Assembly (NCBI GenBank): GCA_041662605.1
Contig: JBAZSD010000013.1
Coordinates: 52,554-116,553 of the forward strand
DNA: 64,000 nucleotides
DNA from: Desulfomonilaceae bacterium
Lineage (GTDB): Bacteria; Desulfobacterota; Desulfomonilia; Desulfomonilales; Desulfomonilaceae
Direction of reading: 5' to 3'
Part shown: piece by piece, positions 52,505 through 61,084 of the stretch
Numbering within the stretch: the first letter of the stretch is position 1
Layout: each line of letters begins with the position of its first letter
Position numbers and translations under genes: made by a program
Notes under the pieces: model-generated
Seen by the model: the letters and a program-made list of their open reading frames with translations, nothing else
Told to the model about the DNA's origin: nothing
Database searches by the model: none

Positions 52505-54229
52505 ATGTCTTTGGAACGACGGTTTTTTCTTTTCTTGCTTGTTCCGGTAGCAGTAATAGTAACTGCTTTCGGTTTTTGGGGGTTCTTCTTCGCAAGAGCC
52601 TATCTCCTCGACCAGTGGCTGGTATCAATCCATCTTCAACTGGAAAAGGCCGCTCATGAAATCAGCATGTCGCTAAATGAAAAGCTTGAGCTGATTAATT
52701 TGATTGCAAAGGCTGAAGATACGCCCGACAGAAACATTACCCAGGCATTCCTGATTCAGGAGTTACTGCAGAAGCCGGGGGTTCGATTCGTTGATGTTGT
52801 CAAAGAAGCCAATGCCCAACACGGCAAAACGGCTGCGGGGAATGAACTCGACGAGTTGGACCGGGGAACGTTGACTGGCAGCTATACCATGGAACTTTGC
52901 GGGGACTTTGGGTTTTGCGCTCCGGTAATGGACCCGAACTCACCTGATAAGAACCTGAGAATCATAAGGAACCTCGACACTGACAATCCTGAATCCGGCA
53001 GAAAACTACTTGTCAGAATTAGTTTCGATTCCTTTCTCGATCCGATTAAGAAAATGACACTTATGGAAGGTGGTTCGGCGTGGCTGGTTACAAGCACGGG
53101 GCAGTTCCTCGCCGTTACGGACAAAAGCTATGCGGACAGGAAAAAAGTCGGGGACAATGGTGACCAATTAGAACTAACAATTCTTAATGACATCAGGAAT
53201 AAACCCTTTGGGAACGTTTTTGGACCGGGACATCCTCCCGATGTCGTGGCGGGGTTCTATAAAATCCCGTCGATAAATTGGTATATCGTCTTGATTTCGC
53301 AAGGTCGGATCACGCTAGAGCCGATAATTCAGTTCCGGTTTTATTACGCCGTGGCCGGTCTCCTGGCCTTAACCATCATCCTTTCATTGATTCGGATTGT
53401 CACACGACCAGTGGTTCATTCGATATCAGATATCTCAGAGGCTGCGGCAAAAGTTCAGGGAGGAGATTATTCTTTTAAATTGTCCGATACACGGTCTGAT
53501 GAAATAGGACAACTCTATAGAAGTTTTAATCAAATGGTGGAGGGGCTCAAACAGCGAGACCTGATAGAACAGACTTTCGGACGATATGTTGACAAGAAAG
53601 TGGCTCAGGATCTCATGAGCAGACCTGAAGCGCTACGATTGGGAGGCGAAAAGGGTGTTGTTTCCATAATGATGTCCGACTTGCGAGACTTCACCGTTAT
53701 TTCTGAAAAGTTGAATCCTGAAACCGTCATTACAATCCTGAACAGTTATTTTTCGCGTATGATATCGGTAATAGAGAAACATCGGGGCATCATCGTAGAT
53801 TTTTACGGTGATTCGATAATGGTTTTTTTCAATGGAGTAGACTCTGACATCAAGAAACGAGCCTATGACGCTGTCTATTGCGCTCTGGAGATGCAAAGAG
53901 AGATGGACGGTTTCGTCAAAGAAAGTGTTTCGAACGGCTTTCCCGCTTTGTCGATGGGCATCGGAATCAATACCGGTGAAGTCGTAATCGGCAACATAGG
54001 CGCAAAAACAAGAGCCAAATACGGAATTGTCGGGGCGGATGTGAACCTGACGGACCGAATTCAGGCAACTGCGAGCCCGGGAAAGGTCGTAGTTTCTGAA
54101 GTGACTTACGGACTTGTCCGAGACCGGTTCACGGTCATAAGAGAATTCGAGGTTTGCTTGAAAGGCGTGGAAGACCAAAAGAGACTTTATGAGATTGACT
54201 CAACCTGCATTAAGGACTCATGCGCCTAG
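52505..54229 (+). CDS. Membrane-bound class III adenylate/guanylate cyclase with HAMP domain
   Basis: A 574-residue protein. It has an N-terminal membrane segment (about 7-30), an extracytoplasmic sensor (about 40-270, with CGDFGFCAPVMDP), a second segment (about 275-297), HAMP (about 300-350) and a class III cyclase domain (about 375-570). Metal-binding Asp residues appear in MMSDLRDFT and IIVDFYGDSIMVFF. The IVGADVNLTDRIQ stretch keeps the Asn-x3-Arg pair. The Asp that usually precedes TVN for adenine recognition is Ala here. The product, cAMP or cGMP, is therefore uncertain. Location after the cus genes suggests it senses a signal in the periplasm, but this is inference. Confidence 0.88.
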   Translation: MSLERRFFLFLLVPVAVIVTAFGFWGFFFARAYLLDQWLVSIHLQLEKAAHEISMSLNEKLELINLIAKAEDTPDRNITQAFLIQELLQKPGVRFVDVVKEANAQHGKTAAGNELDELDRGTLTGSYTMELCGDFGFCAPVMDPNSPDKNLRIIRNLDTDNPESGRKLLVRISFDSFLDPIKKMTLMEGGSAWLVTSTGQFLAVTDKSYADRKKVGDNGDQLELTILNDIRNKPFGNVFGPGHPPDVVAGFYKIPSINWYIVLISQGRITLEPIIQFRFYYAVAGLLALTIILSLIRIVTRPVVHSISDISEAAAKVQGGDYSFKLSDTRSDEIGQLYRSFNQMVEGLKQRDLIEQTFGRYVDKKVAQDLMSRPEALRLGGEKGVVSIMMSDLRDFTVISEKLNPETVITILNSYFSRMISVIEKHRGIIVDFYGDSIMVFFNGVDSDIKKRAYDAVYCALEMQREMDGFVKESVSNGFPALSMGIGINTGEVVIGNIGAKTRAKYGIVGADVNLTDRIQATASPGKVVVSEVTYGLVRDRFTVIREFEVCLKGVEDQKRLYEIDSTCIKDSCA

Positions 54230-54280
54230 GCGCTCTCCAAAGACATTGAAACCTTTCAAATCCGCCAAGACTCATGATCT

Positions 54281-54856
54281 CTATTCTTTTTTGGGTCTGT
54301 CCACATCCTCCGGGCGGGCGGAGGAGCGTTGAATAATACGTTTACCTCCATACTCGGTCATGAATTGCTCTGCGTGCGCTTTTGTGGAGAAAGGGATGAG
54401 ATCGTAGCCCATGAACCCTAGTACTTTGGTACCCATAACGAAAAAAGCATCGTTAACATCAATAAATTTCCTGGTTGCAAAATCTGTAACGTAAGAATGT
54501 TTAATCTTAGTCACGTCAATACCAAATCTCTTCGGAATCGTATTGTAAACAAACAGACACCTCGCCCCATCGAACCCTACAACCGACCCGTTCTCGAAAA
54601 CGGATGCGCTCGCCCCGGCAAAACCAACAAGTTTTGTTTCACTATAAGCATAAATGGCTTCCGCTCCAAGCTCACCACCAACTTTCATTCCACAAACAGG
54701 GCACAAAGTACCTAACTTGAGCGTCAGTCCGTCAGGTAGGCCTACATGATCGGAAGCCTGCGTCCGCAATGGCGTTGTGACGACAAGCAAGGTCACAATT
54801 ACAACAGCTATCCAGGGCTTTCGGGAAAGCTCCTTTACCTGCTCGAACCATTTCAT
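54281..54856 (-). CDS. Second NosL-like protein
   Basis: A 191-residue protein with an N-terminal membrane segment (about 14-32) and a NosL core: LCPVCGMKVG (C52, C55, M57), then KLVGFAGASASVFENGS. It is convergent with the cyclase gene and so is not in the cus transcript. It differs from the first NosL in its Gly-Met motif and its C-terminal region (HAEQFMTEYGGKRIIQ). The ATG has AGGAGG upstream. Metal binding is likely, by similarity; partner unknown. Confidence 0.82.
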   Translation of the reverse strand: MKWFEQVKELSRKPWIAVVIVTLLVVTTPLRTQASDHVGLPDGLTLKLGTLCPVCGMKVGGELGAEAIYAYSETKLVGFAGASASVFENGSVVGFDGARCLFVYNTIPKRFGIDVTKIKHSYVTDFATRKFIDVNDAFFVMGTKVLGFMGYDLIPFSTKAHAEQFMTEYGGKRIIQRSSARPEDVDRPKKE

Positions 54857-55005
54857 GTTAGCCCTCCTAAACAGATTTTCGTTCTTGTCTGTTCCTATAA
54901 CATATCTTCTTGAAATAGATTACGCCCTAATCACAAAAACTGCTCAAAGTTTCCGGGGACTCGACAAAAGTCGTTTCCATGTTTGGTTGTTCTGATACCC
55001 CTGAA

Positions 55006-55842
55006 TCAATAAACTATTGAGGCGTACCCGACAAAGCTTGAGCCCGGCATTACGTCATAACTCGTGTAGTAATCGATAAGGGTTCCCTTGGTTACGCCGC
55101 ACAACCTGGCTATTTCGATTATTGAGGCGATGGGGCCGGCTGAGCATGTATTCTGCCTTACCGGAGCCTCCCTCAAGATTTCCGACGCTTTCATATCGAG
55201 CGCCTTATCAATCAGGACCTTATCATTCTCTTCTTTCACCCATTTTATGGCCGCAGCCCCTGTTCCTTTTGGGGTAAAGCCATAGTTTGGACCATAATGC
55301 GTAAGGTCGGCTGAGCCTAGAAACACTGCTTTAAGGGCTTTCTCATCAAGCAATTTCTTAATTACCCTTGCCAGAGTAATTGATTCTTCGGAAGATGGAG
55401 AATGAACTGCGATTATCTTTGCAGCAGGGAAGAAATATCGAACGAGAGGGGCCTGGATCTCAATCGTATTGTCCGAGAATCCCCTGGGAGCAGGACGAGC
55501 ATGCCCATCAGCGACAAATTCGTACAAGAAGTCAGCGTCCAAATCCTGCTGCCCCAAAGGGGTCTCCCATGATTCTTCCATGTAGGCTATTGGAGCATTG
55601 CCGCCGGGGAGATGTCCCCCAAAAATAACCACCCGGTCGATTGCCCCCCTGGAAGATAAGGTCTTGACAACACGGGCCGCAGCCCTTCCGGAAAACGCCC
55701 AACCAGCGTGCGGAGCCACTCCGGCTGTCCACTTTCCTTCCGGCGGTTTGAACCCTTGCAGAAAGAAGGTTATTTCCCGTTCGCATTCTTTAGCCGAACC
55801 AGGATACCAGCCTACCGGTAACATGCGAGATCTGAAACTCAT
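55006..55842 (-). CDS. amrB: AmmeMemoRadiSam system protein B (MEMO1 family)
   Basis: A 278-residue MEMO1-like protein. It starts MLPVGWYPGSAKECEREITF and has the His-containing motif VAPHAGWAFSG, then IFGGHL and HSPSSEESI, placing the expected metal-binding histidines. In anaerobes and archaea AmrB occurs with AmrA and a radical SAM protein; neither is adjacent here. The family's exact reaction in bacteria is not settled. Confidence 0.88.
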   Translation of the reverse strand: MSFRSRMLPVGWYPGSAKECEREITFFLQGFKPPEGKWTAGVAPHAGWAFSGRAAARVVKTLSSRGAIDRVVIFGGHLPGGNAPIAYMEESWETPLGQQDLDADFLYEFVADGHARPAPRGFSDNTIEIQAPLVRYFFPAAKIIAVHSPSSEESITLARVIKKLLDEKALKAVFLGSADLTHYGPNYGFTPKGTGAAAIKWVKEENDKVLIDKALDMKASEILREAPVRQNTCSAGPIASIIEIARLCGVTKGTLIDYYTSYDVMPGSSFVGYASIVY

Positions 55843-55926
55843 GAATACACCCCCTTTTCAGATTGTTACGGATCAACCATCGGCGCCAAGTATTGGCCTT
55901 ATTAACAAATCAGGGACGACAACTTG

Positions 55927-58900
55927 TCAGAAATTGTTTGAATAGCAGTTTACCAGCCTGCCTGCCAATGAAAGTCGATGATACTCCTGGAGGGACATCA
56001 CCTTGAATTCATCCCCCCTGCAAACGCTTTTGAGGCCGAGCGACAACGCGTTTGCCCCTGCCAGAGTGGTGAAGTATGGGACATTGCGATTCAAAGCTTC
56101 CAGTCGAATGTCCAAAGAGTCTTTAAATGATTTCTTGTCGGCCGCAGTATTGATCACCAGGACGATTTCATTCTTCTTAATCAAGTCAATCACGTCCAAT
56201 TGGCCTTCCTCGTGAACCTTCGCCACCACCAAGCTGGGGATGCCCGCAGCCTCCAACGCTGCAGCCGTACCTTCTGTACAAACAAAAGTAAATCCGCACT
56301 GGCTCATCCTGCGGGCCACTATCACGGCAGTGGCCTTGTCCCGGCCGGCTACGCTCAAAAAGACCCTCCCACCGGTAGGAACAGGGAAATCAGTGCTGTA
56401 TTGCGCTTTAAGGAAAGCCTGACCGAACTCCATGTCAATGCCCATGACTTCGCCGGTTGACTTCATCTCTGGTCCAAGCACCACATCAACGCCAGAAAAC
56501 TTAATGAACGGAAAGACAGCCTCCTTAACGCTAACATGGTCAGGAATAATCTCATTTGTGAAGCCGACTTCCTCAAGACTCTTGCCCGCCATTACTCGGG
56601 CCCCAATCTTGGCGAGAGGAACCCCAATGGCTTTCGAAACAAATGGAATAGTTCTGGATGCTCGAGGATTTACCTCCAGAACATATATTTCCCCATCTTT
56701 GAGAGCAAGTTGAAGATTCATCAATCCCCGGACTTTAAGCTCTAGAGCCAGCATCCGTGTTATCCTGCGAATCTCATCAAGGTGGTATCTCCCAAGACTG
56801 TATGGTGGCAGAGAGCATGAAGAATCTCCGGAATGTATGCCGGCCTCTTCGATGTGCTCCATGATTCCGCCTATAACTACTGTTTTACCATCGGAAACGG
56901 CGTCAACATCTATTTCAACGGCGCCTGTCAGATACCCGTCCACGAGGATCGGATGATCAGGGGAGGCTTTAACAACTGCCGTAAGATAGCCCTGGAGATC
57001 TTCCTGATTGTGAACTATTTCCATCGCACGGCCACCTAGCACATACGAAGGCCGTACTACCAAGGGGTATCCAATTCTCTTGGCTACTTCCATGACCTCG
57101 TCGTATGAGTGGGCTATGTCATTAGGGGGTTGGTTCAACCCAAGTTTGAGAAGCATTTCCTTAAATCGTTTTCTGTCTTCAGCCCTGTCTATAGCGTCAG
57201 GAGAAGTTCCGATTATCGGAACGCCAGCCTCCCAGAGAGAGATAGCGAGCTTTAGAGGCGTCTGGCCGCCAAATTGTATAATCACACCATCAGGTTTTTC
57301 CCGGTCAACAATTTCGAGGACGTCCTCAAGTGTCAACGGCTCAAAATAGAGTCGATCGGAAGTGTCATAGTCAGTGCTCACCGTTTCGGGATTGCAGTTC
57401 ACCATAATGGTTTCAAATCCATCTTCTTCAAGGGCGAACACACCGTGAACACAGCAGTAATCAAACTCAATTCCCTGGCCTATCCTGTTTGGGCCACCAC
57501 CCAGAATCATTATTTTTTTTCTGTCCGTAACACCGGACTCATCTTCATCCTCGTATGTAGAATAAAGATAGGGCGTATGGGCTTCGAACTCCGCGGCGCA
57601 GGTGTCTACTCTCTTGAAAACAGGCCGCACATTCGACTTTATCCTGAGGGAACGAATATCATCTTCCTCGCGCTTGACGAGTTCGGAAATCCGTATATCG
57701 GAAAATCCCATGGATTTTGCCTTGCGTAGGTTGTCCTCACATGACTGCCCTTCAAGCCAACCCGGTTTGGCGATTTCGGATTCCATATCAATAATCTGTC
57801 TGATTTGATCCAGGAACCACGGATCAATTTTGCTCGCCTCATATATTTCAGGAATGTCAACTCCTGCGCGAATTGCGTCTCCAATTTGCCATAGTCGATC
57901 CGGGGTCGGTCGTCTCAAATAGCCGAGAATCTGGTCTTTTTTCAGTCCTGCCGGAAGAATGGGCTCAAAACCATGGACATCTGTCTCCAGAGAACGAATA
58001 GCTTTTTGTAACGATTCCTTGAAGGTTCGGCCAATGGCCATGACTTCGCCAACGGACTTCATCTGAGTGCCCAGCGTGTTATCCGCCCCGGGGAATTTCT
58101 CAAATGTGAAGCGGGGTATCTTGGTGACGACATAATCTATGGTTGGCTCGAAAGAGGCGGGGGTCTTCAAGGTTATGTCGTTAGCTAGTTCATCGAGCGT
58201 ATAGCCAACCGCAAGTTTGGCCGCGATTTTAGCGATCGGGAAACCAGTGGCCTTTGAAGCGAGGGCGCTGGACCTACTGACTCGAGGGTTCATCTCGATC
58301 ACTACTACACGGCCATTTTCAGGATGGACGGCAAACTGGATGTTGGAACCACCCGTGTCCACCCCTATCTCCCGTATAATCGCGACGCTCTGGTCTCTCA
58401 GTATTTGATATTCCTTGTCTGTTAGAGTCTGAGCCGGAGCGACAGTAATTGAATCCCCAGTGTGAACTCCCATAGGGTCAAAGTTTTCAATAGAACAGAT
58501 GATGACAACATTGTCACCCACGTCCCGCATCACTTCCAGCTCAAATTCTTTCCATCCAAGGACTGATTCTTCTATAAGGATTCGTCCCACAGGCGAGGCT
58601 TCAAGGCCCCATAAAGCGAGCTTCTCGAAACTTTCTTCGGTAAAAGCTATGCTTCCTCCTGTCCCTCCAAGGGTAAATGAAGGACGAATAACATTTGGAA
58701 ATCCGATTTCCCGCGCAATCTTCCACGCGCGTTGCAAAGACTCTGCATATCCACTTTTGGGCAAATCCAGCCCAATGTTCTTCATGGCGACCTTGAACTG
58801 GTCTCTGTCCTCCGCCTTGTTAATTGCCTCGATTCCTGCTCCTATTAACTCGACTCCGTATCGTTCGAGCACACCGGCTTCATGCAGTTCCACCGCCCTA

Positions 58901-59190
58901 TTCAGCGCGGTCTGTCCTCCCAGAGTAGGCAATAGAGCGTCAGGACGCTCCTTTGCGATAATATTTGCAAGCACATCTATCTTCAGGGGTTCTATGTAAG
59001 TAGCGTCCGAAAATTCCGGGTCAGTCATGATGGTAGCTGGATTCGAGTTTACCAGAACTACCCGAAAGCCCTCTTCCTTAAGGGCTTTCAGAGCTTGAGT
59101 ACCCGAGTAGTCGAACTCACACGCCTGACCTATAATTATAGGCCCGGAACCTATGAGCATTATCGATTTGATGTCTTTTCTCTTGGGCAT
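55927..59190 (-). CDS. carB: Carbamoyl phosphate synthase large subunit
   Basis: A 1087-residue CarB of normal size. There are two ATP-grasp halves, each with its signature: SIMLIGSGPIIIGQACEFDY and IMILGGGPNRIGQGIEFDYC at their starts, EMNPRVSRSSALASKATGFP and EVNPRASRTIPFVSKAIGVP as metal-binding strands. A C-terminal MGS-like allosteric domain starts near FLSVAGRDKATAVIVARRM. CarB makes carbamoyl phosphate for arginine and pyrimidines with CarA, which is not in the window. It is divergent from the MATE gene. Confidence 0.98.
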   Translation of the reverse strand: MPKRKDIKSIMLIGSGPIIIGQACEFDYSGTQALKALKEEGFRVVLVNSNPATIMTDPEFSDATYIEPLKIDVLANIIAKERPDALLPTLGGQTALNRAVELHEAGVLERYGVELIGAGIEAINKAEDRDQFKVAMKNIGLDLPKSGYAESLQRAWKIAREIGFPNVIRPSFTLGGTGGSIAFTEESFEKLALWGLEASPVGRILIEESVLGWKEFELEVMRDVGDNVVIICSIENFDPMGVHTGDSITVAPAQTLTDKEYQILRDQSVAIIREIGVDTGGSNIQFAVHPENGRVVVIEMNPRVSRSSALASKATGFPIAKIAAKLAVGYTLDELANDITLKTPASFEPTIDYVVTKIPRFTFEKFPGADNTLGTQMKSVGEVMAIGRTFKESLQKAIRSLETDVHGFEPILPAGLKKDQILGYLRRPTPDRLWQIGDAIRAGVDIPEIYEASKIDPWFLDQIRQIIDMESEIAKPGWLEGQSCEDNLRKAKSMGFSDIRISELVKREEDDIRSLRIKSNVRPVFKRVDTCAAEFEAHTPYLYSTYEDEDESGVTDRKKIMILGGGPNRIGQGIEFDYCCVHGVFALEEDGFETIMVNCNPETVSTDYDTSDRLYFEPLTLEDVLEIVDREKPDGVIIQFGGQTPLKLAISLWEAGVPIIGTSPDAIDRAEDRKRFKEMLLKLGLNQPPNDIAHSYDEVMEVAKRIGYPLVVRPSYVLGGRAMEIVHNQEDLQGYLTAVVKASPDHPILVDGYLTGAVEIDVDAVSDGKTVVIGGIMEHIEEAGIHSGDSSCSLPPYSLGRYHLDEIRRITRMLALELKVRGLMNLQLALKDGEIYVLEVNPRASRTIPFVSKAIGVPLAKIGARVMAGKSLEEVGFTNEIIPDHVSVKEAVFPFIKFSGVDVVLGPEMKSTGEVMGIDMEFGQAFLKAQYSTDFPVPTGGRVFLSVAGRDKATAVIVARRMSQCGFTFVCTEGTAAALEAAGIPSLVVAKVHEEGQLDVIDLIKKNEIVLVINTAADKKSFKDSLDIRLEALNRNVPYFTTLAGANALSLGLKSVCRGDEFKVMSLQEYHRLSLAGRLVNCYSNNF

Positions 59191-59445
59191 AAAAATGTTC
59201 TCTTCCGCTACCTTTTGAAATGTTAATCAAGAATCCTAAAGTCGCCATGCAAATCTTTCAGACTATATGGCTGTTGGCCTAAAAATTCAAGACCGTCCAA
59301 GCGCCCTCGAAGCGGAATTCTTGACATCTGCTTGAATGAAACAGACTTTCTGGATTATGTTAAGTTCTATTATTGTTAGAATACATTTCTTTCAGTTGCT
59401 CTAAATATGGGCTGCCCCAATTAACACAAATTTTCAAGACAGTAG

Positions 59446-60900
59446 ATGCTCATTTTAAACTTACGCGCAATTTTCCCCTACATCAGAGAATCATGGACTG
59501 TCGCATGGCCCATGATCCTGGTGATGTTCTTTCAGTTTTCTATAGGGATCGCGGACGTTTATGTGGCCGGACTGTTGGGATCCCAGATTCTGGCGGCTGT
59601 AGGATATGTAGGACAGCTATATTGGACTCTGATGATACTTGCGAATGCAATTTCAGTCGGAACAGTTTCCATGATATCGCAGGCTTATGGAGCCAAATCC
59701 AGACTGGGAGTCGGGCAGATTTCCTCCAATTCACTGATGATGGGATTGCTTGTATCAGGAGTAATATCGCTGCTGTCGAGGATATTCGCATACGAACTTG
59801 TTAAAATATCAGGAATGCCGGAAGAGATCAGAGGTATTGCGGAAACCTTTCTCAAGATTTTCTCCCTTGTGCTTACGCCCACGTATCTCATGATAATAAC
59901 AGCCGGAATACTAAGAGCTTCAGGAAGGGTAAGAACAGCCATGGTGAATAGCTGTTCCGCCTCTCTCCTGAACGTGATCGGTGACTTTGTCCTGGTTTTT
60001 GGTCTCGGTCCTATCCCTCCACTGGGATATGAGGGTATCGCCTGGTCAACCGCTTTCGCAACAACTGTCGGTATGACTCTCAACCTTTTTAGAATATTTA
60101 CAGGTCCATATAGAATTACCATAGACTCAGTGCGAAGGCCTCTCGGCAGGTGCGTTCGCAACCTGATAAAACTGGGAGTGCCAACCGCTCTGCAACAAAC
60201 AGCCTGGAACGCCGGGACCCTAGTAGTTTATTTCTTGATCACCCGATTGCATGGCTCTCAAATAACAGCTCTAGCCGCAATGACCGCTGGAGTTAGAATC
60301 GAAGCAATTATTTTTCTGCCTATTTTTGCGTTAAATATGGCTGCGGCTGTTGTGACAGGAAATCGACTTGGAGGGAAAAACATAGAAGCGGCAAGGCAAG
60401 GCGCAAAGGCGACAGCAGGGTTATGCCTGGCTATAGTATCCCTTCCATGCGCAGCCTTGTTTGTATTCGCTCCTGAGCTTTCCAGTTATCTAACCACAGA
60501 CCCGGCCGTGCTCGAAGAAATGACGCGTTACCTGCGTATTAATATGCTCGCTGAGCCGTTTTTCGCAGTTGGGATATCGCTTGCCGGCGCATTGCAGGGA
60601 GCAGGAGACACATTCGGCACCATGCGAATTATTTTCACCGGCATGTGGTTGCTAAGGATTCCATTCATCCTGGTGGCGATCTATATCCTTAAGACTGGTC
60701 CAACAGGGATATGGTGGTGCATGGCGCTATCTGTCGTCATCATGTGCGGTATGCTCATCGCGAGGTTCAGAGGCGACAAATGGATACACGCGTCCATGGA
60801 CAAGACTACGAAGACGATGCTCTGGGAGTCTTGTTTGCCTGTAGACCCATCCATACCTTCAGTCGCAGCCAAACGAGAGGATGATAGCCTCGATAGATAG
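59446..60900 (+). CDS. MATE family efflux transporter
   Basis: A 484-residue inner-membrane protein with 12 predicted segments. The N-half includes MILVMFFQFSIGIADVYVAG, GYVGQLYWTLMILANAISVG and SMISQAYGAK; the C-half repeats the pattern, with MTAGVRIEAIIFLPIFALNM and VTGNRLGGKNIEAARQGAK. MATE proteins exchange Na+ or H+ for organic cations. Substrate unknown. The ATG overlaps no other gene. The upstream 255 bases are shared with carB. Confidence 0.92.
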   Translation: MLILNLRAIFPYIRESWTVAWPMILVMFFQFSIGIADVYVAGLLGSQILAAVGYVGQLYWTLMILANAISVGTVSMISQAYGAKSRLGVGQISSNSLMMGLLVSGVISLLSRIFAYELVKISGMPEEIRGIAETFLKIFSLVLTPTYLMIITAGILRASGRVRTAMVNSCSASLLNVIGDFVLVFGLGPIPPLGYEGIAWSTAFATTVGMTLNLFRIFTGPYRITIDSVRRPLGRCVRNLIKLGVPTALQQTAWNAGTLVVYFLITRLHGSQITALAAMTAGVRIEAIIFLPIFALNMAAAVVTGNRLGGKNIEAARQGAKATAGLCLAIVSLPCAALFVFAPELSSYLTTDPAVLEEMTRYLRINMLAEPFFAVGISLAGALQGAGDTFGTMRIIFTGMWLLRIPFILVAIYILKTGPTGIWWCMALSVVIMCGMLIARFRGDKWIHASMDKTTKTMLWESCLPVDPSIPSVAAKREDDSLDR

Positions 60901-61084
60901 CCATGAATTTGAGGGCAGCCATTTTCGGTGAACCTACGCTGACCCCCCCCAGCGCCTGTATGCAGTGTCCTCTAGTCCTCAGATTTCTTTCCCGTTTTTT
61001 GTCAATTTTTCCCTTGACCTTTGCATCGGATCATAATGTATAGTCACGCTATCGAAAATTCATAAAGAGCGGGGTCGAGTTGAA

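Noticed and set aside
59191..59445. Promoters between carB and the MATE gene
   Set aside because: TTGACA and several AT-rich hexamers are present, but no pair has convincing spacing.
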